From positions 1-64,000 of the forward strand of contig NZ_JABEMG010000006.1 in the NCBI RefSeq assembly GCF_013004695.1: a DNA stretch of 64,000 nucleotides, in the 5' to 3' direction. How positions within the stretch are numbered: position 1 is the stretch's first letter; every line of letters begins with the position of its first letter. The translations under genes were made by a program, and so were the position numbers. Of this stretch, positions 1-7,978 are shown piece by piece. This DNA is from Promicromonospora citrea (GTDB taxonomy: Bacteria > Actinomycetota > Actinomycetes > Actinomycetales > Cellulomonadaceae). A model generated the notes under the pieces. That model was given only the letters and a program-made list of their open reading frames with translations, did no database searches and was not told the origin of the DNA.

Positions 1-239
1 CCCGCGGCCACGCCGCGGCGGGCCTGCGCGCCGCGACGGCCGACCGGGTCGCCAAGCGGCTCGGCCTGGCCCGCTCGGCCGACGCCGACACCGTGGTCGA
101 CGCCGTCGTGACCGCGACCGACCGCCCGTCGCAGCAGGTGGCAGACCTGCTCTACGGCCCACCCCCCGCTGACGACGCCGCGCTCGCCGAGCTCGCGCGC
201 CGACTCGACATCCTGGAGAGCGAGGTCCACCGACCGTGA
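1..239 (+). CDS. DUF4350 family protein, C-terminal part (5' end outside window)
   Basis: The frame is open from the window edge and ends in TGA at 237-239, giving about 78 residues. The end reads like the C-terminus of actinobacterial DUF4350 proteins: Ala/Arg-rich helix, the block ADLLYGPPPADDAALAELA, then a short helix ending EVHRP. DUF4350 proteins are membrane-anchored, of unknown function, and usually sit directly upstream of a MoxR ATPase and a DUF58 protein, as here. The stop overlaps the GTG of the next gene by 4 bases, so the two are translationally coupled. The N-terminal membrane part is not visible. Confidence 0.75.
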   Translation, partial: RGHAAAGLRAATADRVAKRLGLARSADADTVVDAVVTATDRPSQQVADLLYGPPPADDAALAELARRLDILESEVHRP

Positions 240-1291
240 CCGAACCAGCCACCCCTCAGCCGACGCCGCCGACCGCCGAGCCCGCCGCCGCGCAGGCTCC
301 CGCGACGCCCGACCGGCCCGCCGACGCACCCCCGGCGCCCTCGCAAGAGCTGCGCAGCGCGCTGGCCGCCGTGCGCACGGAGGTGGGCAAGGCCGTCGTG
401 GGGCAGGACGCCGCCGTGACGAGCCTGCTCATCGCGCTGCTGTGCCAGGGGCACGTGCTCCTGGAGGGCGTGCCCGGCGTGGCCAAGACCCTGCTGGTCC
501 GCACGCTGGCCGCCGCGCTCGACCTGGACACGCGGCGCGTCCAGTTCACGCCCGACCTCATGCCCGGTGACGTGACGGGCTCGCTCGTCTACGACGCCCG
601 GACGGCCGAGTTCTCGTTCCGCGAGGGCCCGGTGTTCACCAACCTGGTGCTCGCCGACGAGATCAACCGCACGCCGCCGAAGACGCAGTCGTCGCTGCTC
701 GAGGCCATGGAGGAGCGTCAGGTCTCGGTCGACGGCACCCCGCGGCGCCTGCCGGACCCGTTCCTCGTGATCGCCACGCAGAACCCTGTCGAGTACGAGG
801 GCACCTACGCGCTGCCCGAGGCGCAGCTCGACCGCTTCCTGCTCAAGCTCGTGCTGCCCCTGCCCGAGCGCGACCAGGAGGTCGAGGTGCTGGCACGGCA
901 CGCCGCCGGGTTCGACCCGCGCGACCTGGCCGCGGCCGGGGTGCGGCCCGTGGCGGACGCGGCCGTGCTCGAGCGCGCCCGCGCCGAGGTGGCCCAGGTG
1001 CAGGTCTCGCGCGAGGTGCTCGGCTACGCCGTCGACGTGTGCCGGGCGACCCGCTTCTCGCCGTCCCTCTCGCTCGGCGTCTCGCCGCGCGGCGCGACCG
1101 CGCTGCTGCGCACGGCCCGCGCGTGGGCCTGGCTGTCGGGTCGTTCCTTCGTGACGCCGGACGACATCAAGGCCCTGGCCCACCCGACGCTGCGGCACCG
1201 CGTGCAGCTGCGCGCCGAGGCGGAGCTGGAGGGCGTCACCGCCGAGGGCGTGCTGGACACGGTGCTGGCTTCCGTGCCCGTGCCGCGCTGA
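236..1291 (+). CDS. MoxR family AAA+ ATPase
   Basis: 351-residue MoxR-type AAA+ ATPase. A Pro/Ala-rich N-terminus of about 35 residues precedes the ATPase core: Walker A GVPGVAKT at about 78-85, Walker B LADEI at about 139-143, and the ATQNPVEYEGTYALPEAQLDRF-type sensor region from about 175. The C-terminal lid carries the SPRGA motif typical of MoxR. MoxR proteins act as chaperone-like ATPases with partner proteins containing von Willebrand-like DUF58 domains, and the next gene encodes one. GTG start, overlapping the DUF4350 stop. The exact substrate of this MoxR branch is unknown. Confidence 0.93.
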   Translation: MTEPATPQPTPPTAEPAAAQAPATPDRPADAPPAPSQELRSALAAVRTEVGKAVVGQDAAVTSLLIALLCQGHVLLEGVPGVAKTLLVRTLAAALDLDTRRVQFTPDLMPGDVTGSLVYDARTAEFSFREGPVFTNLVLADEINRTPPKTQSSLLEAMEERQVSVDGTPRRLPDPFLVIATQNPVEYEGTYALPEAQLDRFLLKLVLPLPERDQEVEVLARHAAGFDPRDLAAAGVRPVADAAVLERARAEVAQVQVSREVLGYAVDVCRATRFSPSLSLGVSPRGATALLRTARAWAWLSGRSFVTPDDIKALAHPTLRHRVQLRAEAELEGVTAEGVLDTVLASVPVPR

Positions 1292-1301
1292 GGCGGCCCG
1301 C

Positions 1302-2654
1302 ATGGTCGTGACGTGGCGGGCCGCCGCCCTCATGGGGCTCGGCGTGCTGCCCGTGCTGCTGCTGCCCGCGACGGGGACCGTCCTGGTATGGGCCGCCGTC
1401 GTGGTCCTCGCGTGCCTGGCCGACGTCCTGCTCGCGGCCTCGCCGCGCCGGGTCGCGGTCCAGCGCCGCGTGCCCGCTTCCGTGCGCCTGCACGCCGAGA
1501 CCACGAGCGAGCTCGTGGTGCGGAACGTGTCCGGCAGGAGGCTGCGCGCCGTCGTCCGGGACGCGTGGCCGCCGTCGGCCGGCGCCGGTCCGGGCCGGGG
1601 GAGCGGCGACCGGGCGCGCCCCGCGCCCGGCGGCCCCGGCAGGCACCGCGTGACCCTGCCCGACGGCGAGGCGGTGCGGCTGCCCACCACGCTCGTACCG
1701 ACACGGCGCGGTGACCGGTCGGCGGGCGGCGTGACCGTCCGCAGCCTCGGTCCCCTCGGGCTGGCCGGCCGCCAGGTGACCCTGCCCGTCCCCGGCGTGC
1801 TCCGGGTGCTGCCGGAGTTCGCCAGCCGCAAGCACCTGCCGTCGCGGCTGGCGCGGCTGCGGGAGATGGACGGCCGCGCGGCCGTGCAGATCCGCGGCGA
1901 GGGCACCGAGTTCGACTCGCTGCGCGAGTACGTCGTGGGCGACGACGTCCGCTCGATCGACTGGCGTGCCACGGCGCGGCGCCGGGAGGTCGTGGTCCGC
2001 ACGTGGCGGCCCGAGCGGGACCGCCGCGTGCTCGTCGTGCTCGACACGGGCCGCACGTCGGCGGCCCGTGTCGGCGCCGAGGACTCGACCGGCGCCCCAC
2101 GCCTCGACGCCAGCATCGAGGCGGCGCTGCTGCTCGCGGCACTGGCCGGGCACGCGGGCGACCGGGTCGAGCTGGTCGCGTACGACCGCACGGTGCGCGC
2201 CCGGGTCGCGGGCGCGGCCGGGCCGCGGCTCATGCCGGCGATGGCGCAGTCGCTCGCGACGGTCGAGCCCGCGCTGCTCGAGACCGACTGGCCGGGTGTG
2301 GTCACGCAGGTGCGCACGCGCATGACACAGCGCGCGCTCGTGGTGCTGCTGACCACGCTCGACCCCGCGGCCGTGGAGAACGGCCTGCTGACCGTCGTGG
2401 ACCAGCTCACGCGCGACCACACCGTCGTCGTCGCCTCCGTGGCGGACGAGGAGGTGGCGCGGCTGCGGGACGGCCGCGAGACCGTCGCGGAGGTGTACGA
2501 CGCGGCGGCCGCGGCGCGCGGCGACCTCGAGCGCACGGCCGTCACGACGATGCTGCGCCGCTACGGGGCCGACGTCGTCGAGGCGCTGCCGGACGACCTG
2601 GCACCGCGGCTGGCCGACGAGTACCTCGCGCTCAAGGCCGCGGGGCGGCTGTGA
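1302..2654 (+). CDS. DUF58 domain-containing membrane protein
   Basis: 450 residues. Two hydrophobic segments at about 8-25 and 26-45 anchor the protein; the middle carries the family signature REYVVGDDVRSIDWRATAR at about residues 208-226, followed by a VWA-like fold starting VLVVLDTGRTS. Lies 10 bp after the MoxR gene, the usual MoxR-DUF58 pairing; DUF58 is thought to be the partner of the ATPase. The last 23 bp overlap, in antisense, the end of the convergent glycosyltransferase gene. Confidence 0.9.
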   Translation: MVVTWRAAALMGLGVLPVLLLPATGTVLVWAAVVVLACLADVLLAASPRRVAVQRRVPASVRLHAETTSELVVRNVSGRRLRAVVRDAWPPSAGAGPGRGSGDRARPAPGGPGRHRVTLPDGEAVRLPTTLVPTRRGDRSAGGVTVRSLGPLGLAGRQVTLPVPGVLRVLPEFASRKHLPSRLARLREMDGRAAVQIRGEGTEFDSLREYVVGDDVRSIDWRATARRREVVVRTWRPERDRRVLVVLDTGRTSAARVGAEDSTGAPRLDASIEAALLLAALAGHAGDRVELVAYDRTVRARVAGAAGPRLMPAMAQSLATVEPALLETDWPGVVTQVRTRMTQRALVVLLTTLDPAAVENGLLTVVDQLTRDHTVVVASVADEEVARLRDGRETVAEVYDAAAAARGDLERTAVTTMLRRYGADVVEALPDDLAPRLADEYLALKAAGRL

Positions 2655-3930
2655 CGGGGGCTGTCGCCTCGCCGGTCGCCGGCCCGCGCAGCGCGCCGGC
2701 GTAGACGTCGAGCAGGCGCCGGGTCTGGGCCGACTGGAGCAGGCCCTCCGACACCGCGGCGGGTACGCGGGGCGCGGCGTCCGACCCGACGGCCCGTGCG
2801 GCGGCGTCCAGCGCACCGGCGAGCGACGCCGCGGACCGGCCCGGCGCGTGCCGTACCCAGGCGGCGTCGCCCAATTCGCGGGCGATGTCGGGGTCGCGCA
2901 CCACGACCGGCACGCCCAGCGCCAGCGCCTCGTAGACCGTCATGCCCTGCGTCTCGAAGCCCTGCGAGGTCTGGACGAGCAGGTCGGCCGCCGCGATCGC
3001 GCGCAGAGCCTCGGCGTGCCCGACGGCGCCGTGCAGGCGCACCCGGTCGGTCAGTCCGAGGGCGTGCACCGTGCGGCGGGCACGCTCGAACAGCACGCCC
3101 GTGCCGTAGAGGTCGGCCTCGACGCGCGGGCCGGTCGCGGCGAGCGCGTCGAGGAGCTCGAGCGGGCGCTTCTCGGCGCTGAACCGGCTCAGCCACACGA
3201 CGCGCACGGGGTCGCCGGGGTGGCGCGGGGCGCGCTGGTCCGGCAGGTCGTCGGCGCGGTCGTGCCGGCCGGCCCCGTGCCCGGCAGCGCGCAGGCCGCG
3301 CACGTCGTCGTCGTGCCCGCCGGTCGGGACGACCGCGGTGACCGGCACGCCCGCCGCCTCGAGGCGGGCGGCGAAGTGGGTGCTCGGCGCCACGACGGCC
3401 GCGGCGCCCGAGGCGAGGGCGCGCAGGTAGTCGTAGCCGGCGCCGAGCCCGGACCTGCGGGTCCGGTTGCCGGTCACCAGGCGCTGCCACGCCGCGACGG
3501 CGCGCAGGCCGATCCCGGCGACGGGCCCGGCGACGGCCCGGAAGGACGCGTCGACGTTGGTGTGCGTGGTGAGCACGACGGGCGTTCCGTGCCGCGCGGC
3601 GAACCGTTTGCCCAGCCAGGCGCCCCAGAAGTCGCCCTGGAGGTGCACGAGGTCGACGGGTCCGCGGGCGCCGAGCTCGCGGTCGACCAGGGCGTCGAGG
3701 CGCCGGCCGGGCAGCGCGGCGGTGTACTGGCCGCGCGCGACGGTGGGGCCGGGCAGCGCGACGACGCCGGGGTCCGCGACCTGGGGGTCGACCGGCGACC
3801 GCGGCGCCACGACCGTCACCGTGTGTCCCGCGCGCTCCAGGAACGTGCGCTGGAGCTGCACGGACGCCTGCGCGCCCCCCAGGGTGCGGGGGTGCTGGTC
3901 GGTGAAGAAGCAGATGTGCAGCCCGCTCAC
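2632..3930 (-). CDS. Glycosyltransferase family 4
   Basis: 432-residue GT-B glycosyltransferase, cytoplasmic. The N-terminus (ICFFTDQHPRTLGGAQASV) has the Gly-rich acceptor loop of GT4 enzymes; the C-terminal donor domain starts VRVVWLSRFSAEKRPLELL at about residue 250 and holds the EX7E motif in ETQGMTVYE. The sugar donor and acceptor cannot be told; the family includes phosphatidylinositol mannosyltransferases and glycolipid or glycan enzymes. Its start overlaps the stop of the upstream transporter gene by 4 bp, so the two form one operon. A His/Asp/Arg-rich linker at about residues 205-240 looks disordered. Confidence 0.88.
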   Translation of the reverse strand: MSGLHICFFTDQHPRTLGGAQASVQLQRTFLERAGHTVTVVAPRSPVDPQVADPGVVALPGPTVARGQYTAALPGRRLDALVDRELGARGPVDLVHLQGDFWGAWLGKRFAARHGTPVVLTTHTNVDASFRAVAGPVAGIGLRAVAAWQRLVTGNRTRRSGLGAGYDYLRALASGAAAVVAPSTHFAARLEAAGVPVTAVVPTGGHDDDVRGLRAAGHGAGRHDRADDLPDQRAPRHPGDPVRVVWLSRFSAEKRPLELLDALAATGPRVEADLYGTGVLFERARRTVHALGLTDRVRLHGAVGHAEALRAIAAADLLVQTSQGFETQGMTVYEALALGVPVVVRDPDIARELGDAAWVRHAPGRSAASLAGALDAAARAVGSDAAPRVPAAVSEGLLQSAQTRRLLDVYAGALRGPATGEATAPVTAAPRP

Positions 3931-4841
3931 GTCAGGCTCCCCTCGAGCGCGGGGGCCGGCGCCGCGGCGGCCCGCGTGGTCGCCTCGGGGTGGTACTTGG
4001 CGAGCGTGATGACGCCCGCGACGGCGGCCGCGGTCGCGAGGCCCATCACCGACCAGAGGCCGAGCGGCGTGCCCGCGCCCTCGCCGAGCAGCGCGGCCCC
4101 GAGCAGCACGGCGACGATGGGGTCCACCACGGTGAGGCAGGCGACGACGACGGCGGGCGCCCCGGCGGCGTACGCCTGCTGGACGAGCCAGCCCCCGCCC
4201 ACGGTCACCACGAGGACCACGAGGGCCGCCAGGAGGATCCCGGGGTCGAGCAGCTCGGCCTCACCGGAGGTCACGCGCAGGGAGACCGCCCGCACCAGCG
4301 CGGACACGAGGCCGAACGCGGCGGCCGCCGCGGTCGAGTAGGCGACGCACCGCAGCCAGCCCCGCGTGACGAGACCGCCGAGGGTGAGCACGAGGGTGAC
4401 GGCCGCGACGACGGCGCAGGCGACCACGAGCGCCGTCGTCTCCGGCGGCGTGCTGACGGTCGTGCCCGCCGAGACGACGACGAACGCGACCACGCCGGTC
4501 ACGGCGAGCGCCGCCCCGACGAGCACCCCGCGCGCGGGCCTCACCCGCATGCGGGAGGCGGTGAGCAGCACGGCGATGGGCACGGCGAGCACGCCGATCG
4601 GCTGGACGACGCGCAGGGGCGCGAGCAGGAGGGCGACGGCGTGCAGGGTGACGGCCAGCCCGCCGAGCGCGATGCCGGCCAGCCAGCGGCGCCGTCGCAC
4701 CACGCCGAGCAGGCTGCGCAGGCTGAGGTGGCCGTCGTCGTGCCGGTCGGAGACGGCGTGGTGCTGGAGCGTGGCGCTGAGCGCGAAGCACACCGCGTCG
4801 ACGAGGGCGAGCCCCACCGCGACGGCGGTCAGCGCCGTCAC
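3927..4841 (-). CDS. EamA/DMT-type membrane transporter
   Basis: 304 residues with about nine or ten hydrophobic segments and short loops, the two-repeat build of drug/metabolite-transporter proteins. N-terminal segment ALVDAVCFALSATLQHHA resembles actinobacterial 'DMT family transporter' proteins near glycosyltransferases. GTG start preceded by GGGAG. Translationally coupled to the GT4 gene, so it may move a lipid-linked or sugar product of that enzyme; this link is inference only. Confidence 0.75.
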   Translation of the reverse strand: MTALTAVAVGLALVDAVCFALSATLQHHAVSDRHDDGHLSLRSLLGVVRRRRWLAGIALGGLAVTLHAVALLLAPLRVVQPIGVLAVPIAVLLTASRMRVRPARGVLVGAALAVTGVVAFVVVSAGTTVSTPPETTALVVACAVVAAVTLVLTLGGLVTRGWLRCVAYSTAAAAAFGLVSALVRAVSLRVTSGEAELLDPGILLAALVVLVVTVGGGWLVQQAYAAGAPAVVVACLTVVDPIVAVLLGAALLGEGAGTPLGLWSVMGLATAAAVAGVITLAKYHPEATTRAAAAPAPALEGSLT

Positions 4842-5019
4842 GCCACGGCTCCCGGGTGCGGGGCGGTGTCGTGGCGGTGTCGATCGGTGTGTCGATCGGG
4901 CCTCGGCGCGGTCATGCGGCCAGTGTTCCGTCCCGGCGCCCCCGAGACCATCGGGTGATCCCCCGAGTGCACCCCCAGCAGCCCCTCCTCCCGCGGGGGG
5001 ATACCCCGACGACGGGTCA

Positions 5020-5730
5020 TCACACCCCCAGGTACCGCAGCACGGCCAGCACGCGGCGGTGGTCGGCGGCGTCCTGCGGCAGGTCCAGCTTGGTGAAGAT
5101 CGCGGCGACGTTCTTCTCGACGGCGCCGTAGGACAGGTGCAGCAGGTCGGCGATCGCCCCGTTGGACCGGCCCTGTGCCATGAGTCCGAGCACCTCCCGC
5201 TCGCGCGCCGAGAGCCGGTCCAGGCCGTCGTCGGTGCGGGCGGAGCCCATGAGCTGCGAGACGACCTCCGGGTCGAGCACCGTCGTGCCGCGCGCGACGC
5301 GGACCAGGGCGTCGACGAAGTCGCGCACGTCGGCCACCCGGTCCTTGAGCAGGTAGCCGACGCCGCGCGCGTCGCCGGCGAGCAGCCTGCTCGCGTACCG
5401 GGTCTCGACGTACTGCGAGAACAGGAGCACGGGCAGGGCCGGGTGCCGGGCCCGCAGGCCCAGCACCGCGCGCAGGCCCTCGTCGGTGAACGAGGGCGGC
5501 ATGCGGATGTCCGCGACGACGACGTCGGGCAGCGACTCCTGGCGGGCGAGGCGGTCGACCTCGCGCTCGAGGGCGACGCCGTCCCCGACCGTCGCCACGG
5601 CGTGGCCGCGGCGGGTCAGGAGGGCGGCGAGGCCGTCGCGGAGGATCGCGGAGTCCTCCGCGAGCACGACCGTGAGCCCGTCGGCCGGCCGCGCGGGGCC
5701 GGGGGTGCCGCTCGTCGTGCCGCTCGTCAT
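5020..5730 (-). CDS. NarL/LuxR-type response regulator
   Basis: 236 residues. Receiver domain at about 20-140 with phospho-acceptor Asp74 in VVADIRMPPSFTDEG and a Lys129 in YLLKD; LuxR-type helix-turn-helix at about 172-232 (LSAREREVLGLMAQGRSN, then ALADLL-like recognition region). Acts as DNA-binding output of the kinase encoded just upstream: the ATG overlaps the kinase stop by 4 bp (5727-5730). Targets are not evident from this window. Confidence 0.93.
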   Translation of the reverse strand: MTSGTTSGTPGPARPADGLTVVLAEDSAILRDGLAALLTRRGHAVATVGDGVALEREVDRLARQESLPDVVVADIRMPPSFTDEGLRAVLGLRARHPALPVLLFSQYVETRYASRLLAGDARGVGYLLKDRVADVRDFVDALVRVARGTTVLDPEVVSQLMGSARTDDGLDRLSAREREVLGLMAQGRSNGAIADLLHLSYGAVEKNVAAIFTKLDLPQDAADHRRVLAVLRYLGV

Positions 5731-7127
5731 GCCGAGCCCGGTGCGGTCGTCGTCGGGAGGTGCACGGTCACCACCGTAGGGCCGCCGGCCGGGCTGGACA
5801 GGTCGAACGTGCCGTCGACGGACCGGACCCGCTCGACGATGCCGGCCAGGCCCGAGCGCAGCCCCGTGCCGTCGGGCGGCACCACGCGGGCCCCGCCGCG
5901 CCCGTCGTCGCGCACCTGGATGCGTACGCCGGCTCCGCGCTCCTGCGCCGGGCCCTCGACCCGCACGTGGACGCTGCCGGCCCGGGCGTGCTTGGCCGCG
6001 TTCGTGACGAGCTCGGCCACCGTGAAGTACGCGATCGACTCCACGGCGGGCGCCAGCCGGCCGTCTGACTCCACCGCGGGGTCGACGTCGACCACGACCG
6101 GCAGCGGTGACCGCGCGGCGAGCGTCTCGAGCGCGACGGTGAGGCCGCTGTCGAGCGCCGGCGGGTGGATGCCGCGGGCCAGCTCGCGCAGCTCCGTGAG
6201 CGCCTCCTTGGTCGACGTGTGCGCGGTGTCGAGCAGCTCGGCCGCCTCGCCGACGTCGCCGCCCTCGGCGAGGTGCTCGCGCGCCTCGCCGAGCTGCATC
6301 GCGACGGCGACCAGGCGCGCCTGCGTGCCGTCGTGCAGGTCGCGCTCGATGCGGCGCAGGCGGGCGTCGGCGTCGTCGACCGTGCCGGTGCGGGAGCGCT
6401 CGAGCTCCGCGACGCGCAGGCTGGCGCGGGTCGGGCTGAGCAGGCCCTCCGTGAGCACCTGGAACAGCAGCGTGAACATCCGCACGAGCCACGGCCAGCA
6501 GAACAGGAGCACGACACCGGCCAGCGCCAGCAGCGCGATGCGCGGCGGCGTGTCCACGAAGTAGGAGGGGCCGAACTGGGCCCCGCGGTGCAGCGCGCCG
6601 TCGGCGCCCTCCTGCTCGGGCAGGAACCGGAACCACAGGCCGTAGGTGATCGAGCCGAGGGCCGTCGCCAGCACCGTGACGCTCACGACGAAGGACAGGA
6701 GGGCCAGCGGGAACGTGACGAGCAGGAACAGCAGCGCGCGCCAGCCCGCCGCGTCGCCGAGCAGCGACCCGAGGGTGCGCCAGAAACCCCGCGGACGCAC
6801 GTAGGGGGCGGGCGCGGGCACGTCGGTGTCGAGCAGCTCGCGGGCCAGGCCGCGGTACGCGCCGCCCCAGCCGCGCCCGCCGAGCACGACGGCGCCCGAC
6901 ACGAACAGCCCCACCACCGTCACGCCCACACCGGCCGTCAGACCCACGCCGAGCACGGCGTACGTGAAGGCGAACGGGGCGAGCAGGAGCACGAGCGTCA
7001 GGTAGGCCTGCTCGCGCCAGGTGCGGCCCGCGAACGGGGCCGTGAGGAAGCCGGGCCCGCGCCGCGGGGTGCGCCCGGCCGGGGCGGAGGTGCCGGCCGC
7101 GTGCCGGTCGACGGTCATGGAGGTCAT
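5727..7127 (-). CDS. Sensor histidine kinase (HisKA_3 type) with membrane sensor domain
   Basis: 466 residues from the first Met of MTSMTVDRH. Four to six hydrophobic stretches between about 40 and 225 form a membrane 'putative sensor' domain; the dimerisation/phospho-acceptor motif RRIERDLHDGTQARL places His265; the ATPase domain follows with FTVAELVTNAAKHA and a G-box DGTGLRSGLAGI. Class matches its LuxR-type partner downstream. No Shine-Dalgarno lies before the start; instead CACCCT ends exactly 6 nt upstream, suggesting a leaderless message. A GTG or ATG further upstream would lengthen it, but that region has no domain-like sequence. Confidence 0.92.
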   Translation of the reverse strand: MTSMTVDRHAAGTSAPAGRTPRRGPGFLTAPFAGRTWREQAYLTLVLLLAPFAFTYAVLGVGLTAGVGVTVVGLFVSGAVVLGGRGWGGAYRGLARELLDTDVPAPAPYVRPRGFWRTLGSLLGDAAGWRALLFLLVTFPLALLSFVVSVTVLATALGSITYGLWFRFLPEQEGADGALHRGAQFGPSYFVDTPPRIALLALAGVVLLFCWPWLVRMFTLLFQVLTEGLLSPTRASLRVAELERSRTGTVDDADARLRRIERDLHDGTQARLVAVAMQLGEAREHLAEGGDVGEAAELLDTAHTSTKEALTELRELARGIHPPALDSGLTVALETLAARSPLPVVVDVDPAVESDGRLAPAVESIAYFTVAELVTNAAKHARAGSVHVRVEGPAQERGAGVRIQVRDDGRGGARVVPPDGTGLRSGLAGIVERVRSVDGTFDLSSPAGGPTVVTVHLPTTTAPGSA

Positions 7128-7133
7128 GGTGCC

Positions 7134-7139
7134 AGGGTG
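7134..7139 (-). promoter_or_regulatory. Candidate -10 box of leaderless kinase/regulator operon
   Basis: Reads CACCCT on the minus strand, with exactly 6 nt between it and the ATG at 7127. Matches the [T/C]ANNNT-N6-start arrangement seen at several other genes in this window. No clear -35. Confidence 0.35.
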
Positions 7140-7297
7140 GACCGCGGCGGGTCCGGCGCGACATGGTGCCGGCCGCCCGGAGGGGCCGGGGGTTGTCCCC
7201 CCTGTCGTGCCCCGCCGCGGGTGAACCTGGGCCTCCCGCGGGCCGCGCGGCGGCCGCGGGACCGGCTTTGCTGGACCGGCCTGGCACACTGGAGGGC

Positions 7298-7978
7298 ATG
7301 AAGGTACGAGTTCTCGTCGTCGACGACGACACAGCCCTGGCGGAGATGATCGGCATCGTCCTCAAGGGCGAGGGCATCGAGGCCATCTTCTGCGCCGACG
7401 GCGACTCCGCGCTGGGGATGTTCCGCACCCACCAGCCGGACCTCGTGCTGCTCGACCTCATGCTGCCCGGCAAGGACGGCGTGCAGGTGTGCCGGGAGAT
7501 CCGCGCCGAGTCCGGCGTGCCGATCATCATGCTCACCGCCAAGTCCGACACGCTCGACGTGGTCGTGGGCCTCGAGTCCGGGGCGGACGACTACGTCTCC
7601 AAGCCGTTCAAGCCCAAGGAGCTCGTCGCCCGCATCAAGGCGCGCCTGCGCCGCAGCGAGGACCCGGGCCCCGAGCGCCTCGTCGTCGGTGACGTCGAGA
7701 TCGACGTCACCGGCCACACGGTGACCCGTGGCGGCGAGCGCATCGCCCTCACGCCGCTGGAGTTCGACCTGCTCGTCGCCCTGGCCCGCAAGCCCTGGCA
7801 GGTGTTCACGCGCGAGGTGCTGCTCGAGCGTGTCTGGGGCTACCGGCACAGCGCCGACACGCGCCTGGTCAACGTCCACGTCCAGCGCCTGCGCTCCAAG
7901 ATCGAGCGGGACCCGGAGAACCCGGAGATCGTGCTCACGGTCCGCGGCGTCGGCTACAAGGCTGGCGCGACCCGCTGA
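7298..7978 (+). CDS. mtrA: Response regulator MtrA
   Basis: 226 residues, the usual MtrA length. OmpR/PhoB class: receiver domain with acidic pocket DDD (9-11), phospho-acceptor Asp53 in LLDLMLPG and Lys102 in SKPF; winged helix at about 130-225 ending RGVGYKAG. In actinobacteria MtrA controls cell-wall turnover, division and DNA replication genes and is essential in many species. ATG preceded closely by GGAGGG. The stop overlaps the ATG of mtrB by one base, followed by lpqB, the conserved order. Confidence 0.97.
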   Translation: MKVRVLVVDDDTALAEMIGIVLKGEGIEAIFCADGDSALGMFRTHQPDLVLLDLMLPGKDGVQVCREIRAESGVPIIMLTAKSDTLDVVVGLESGADDYVSKPFKPKELVARIKARLRRSEDPGPERLVVGDVEIDVTGHTVTRGGERIALTPLEFDLLVALARKPWQVFTREVLLERVWGYRHSADTRLVNVHVQRLRSKIERDPENPEIVLTVRGVGYKAGATR

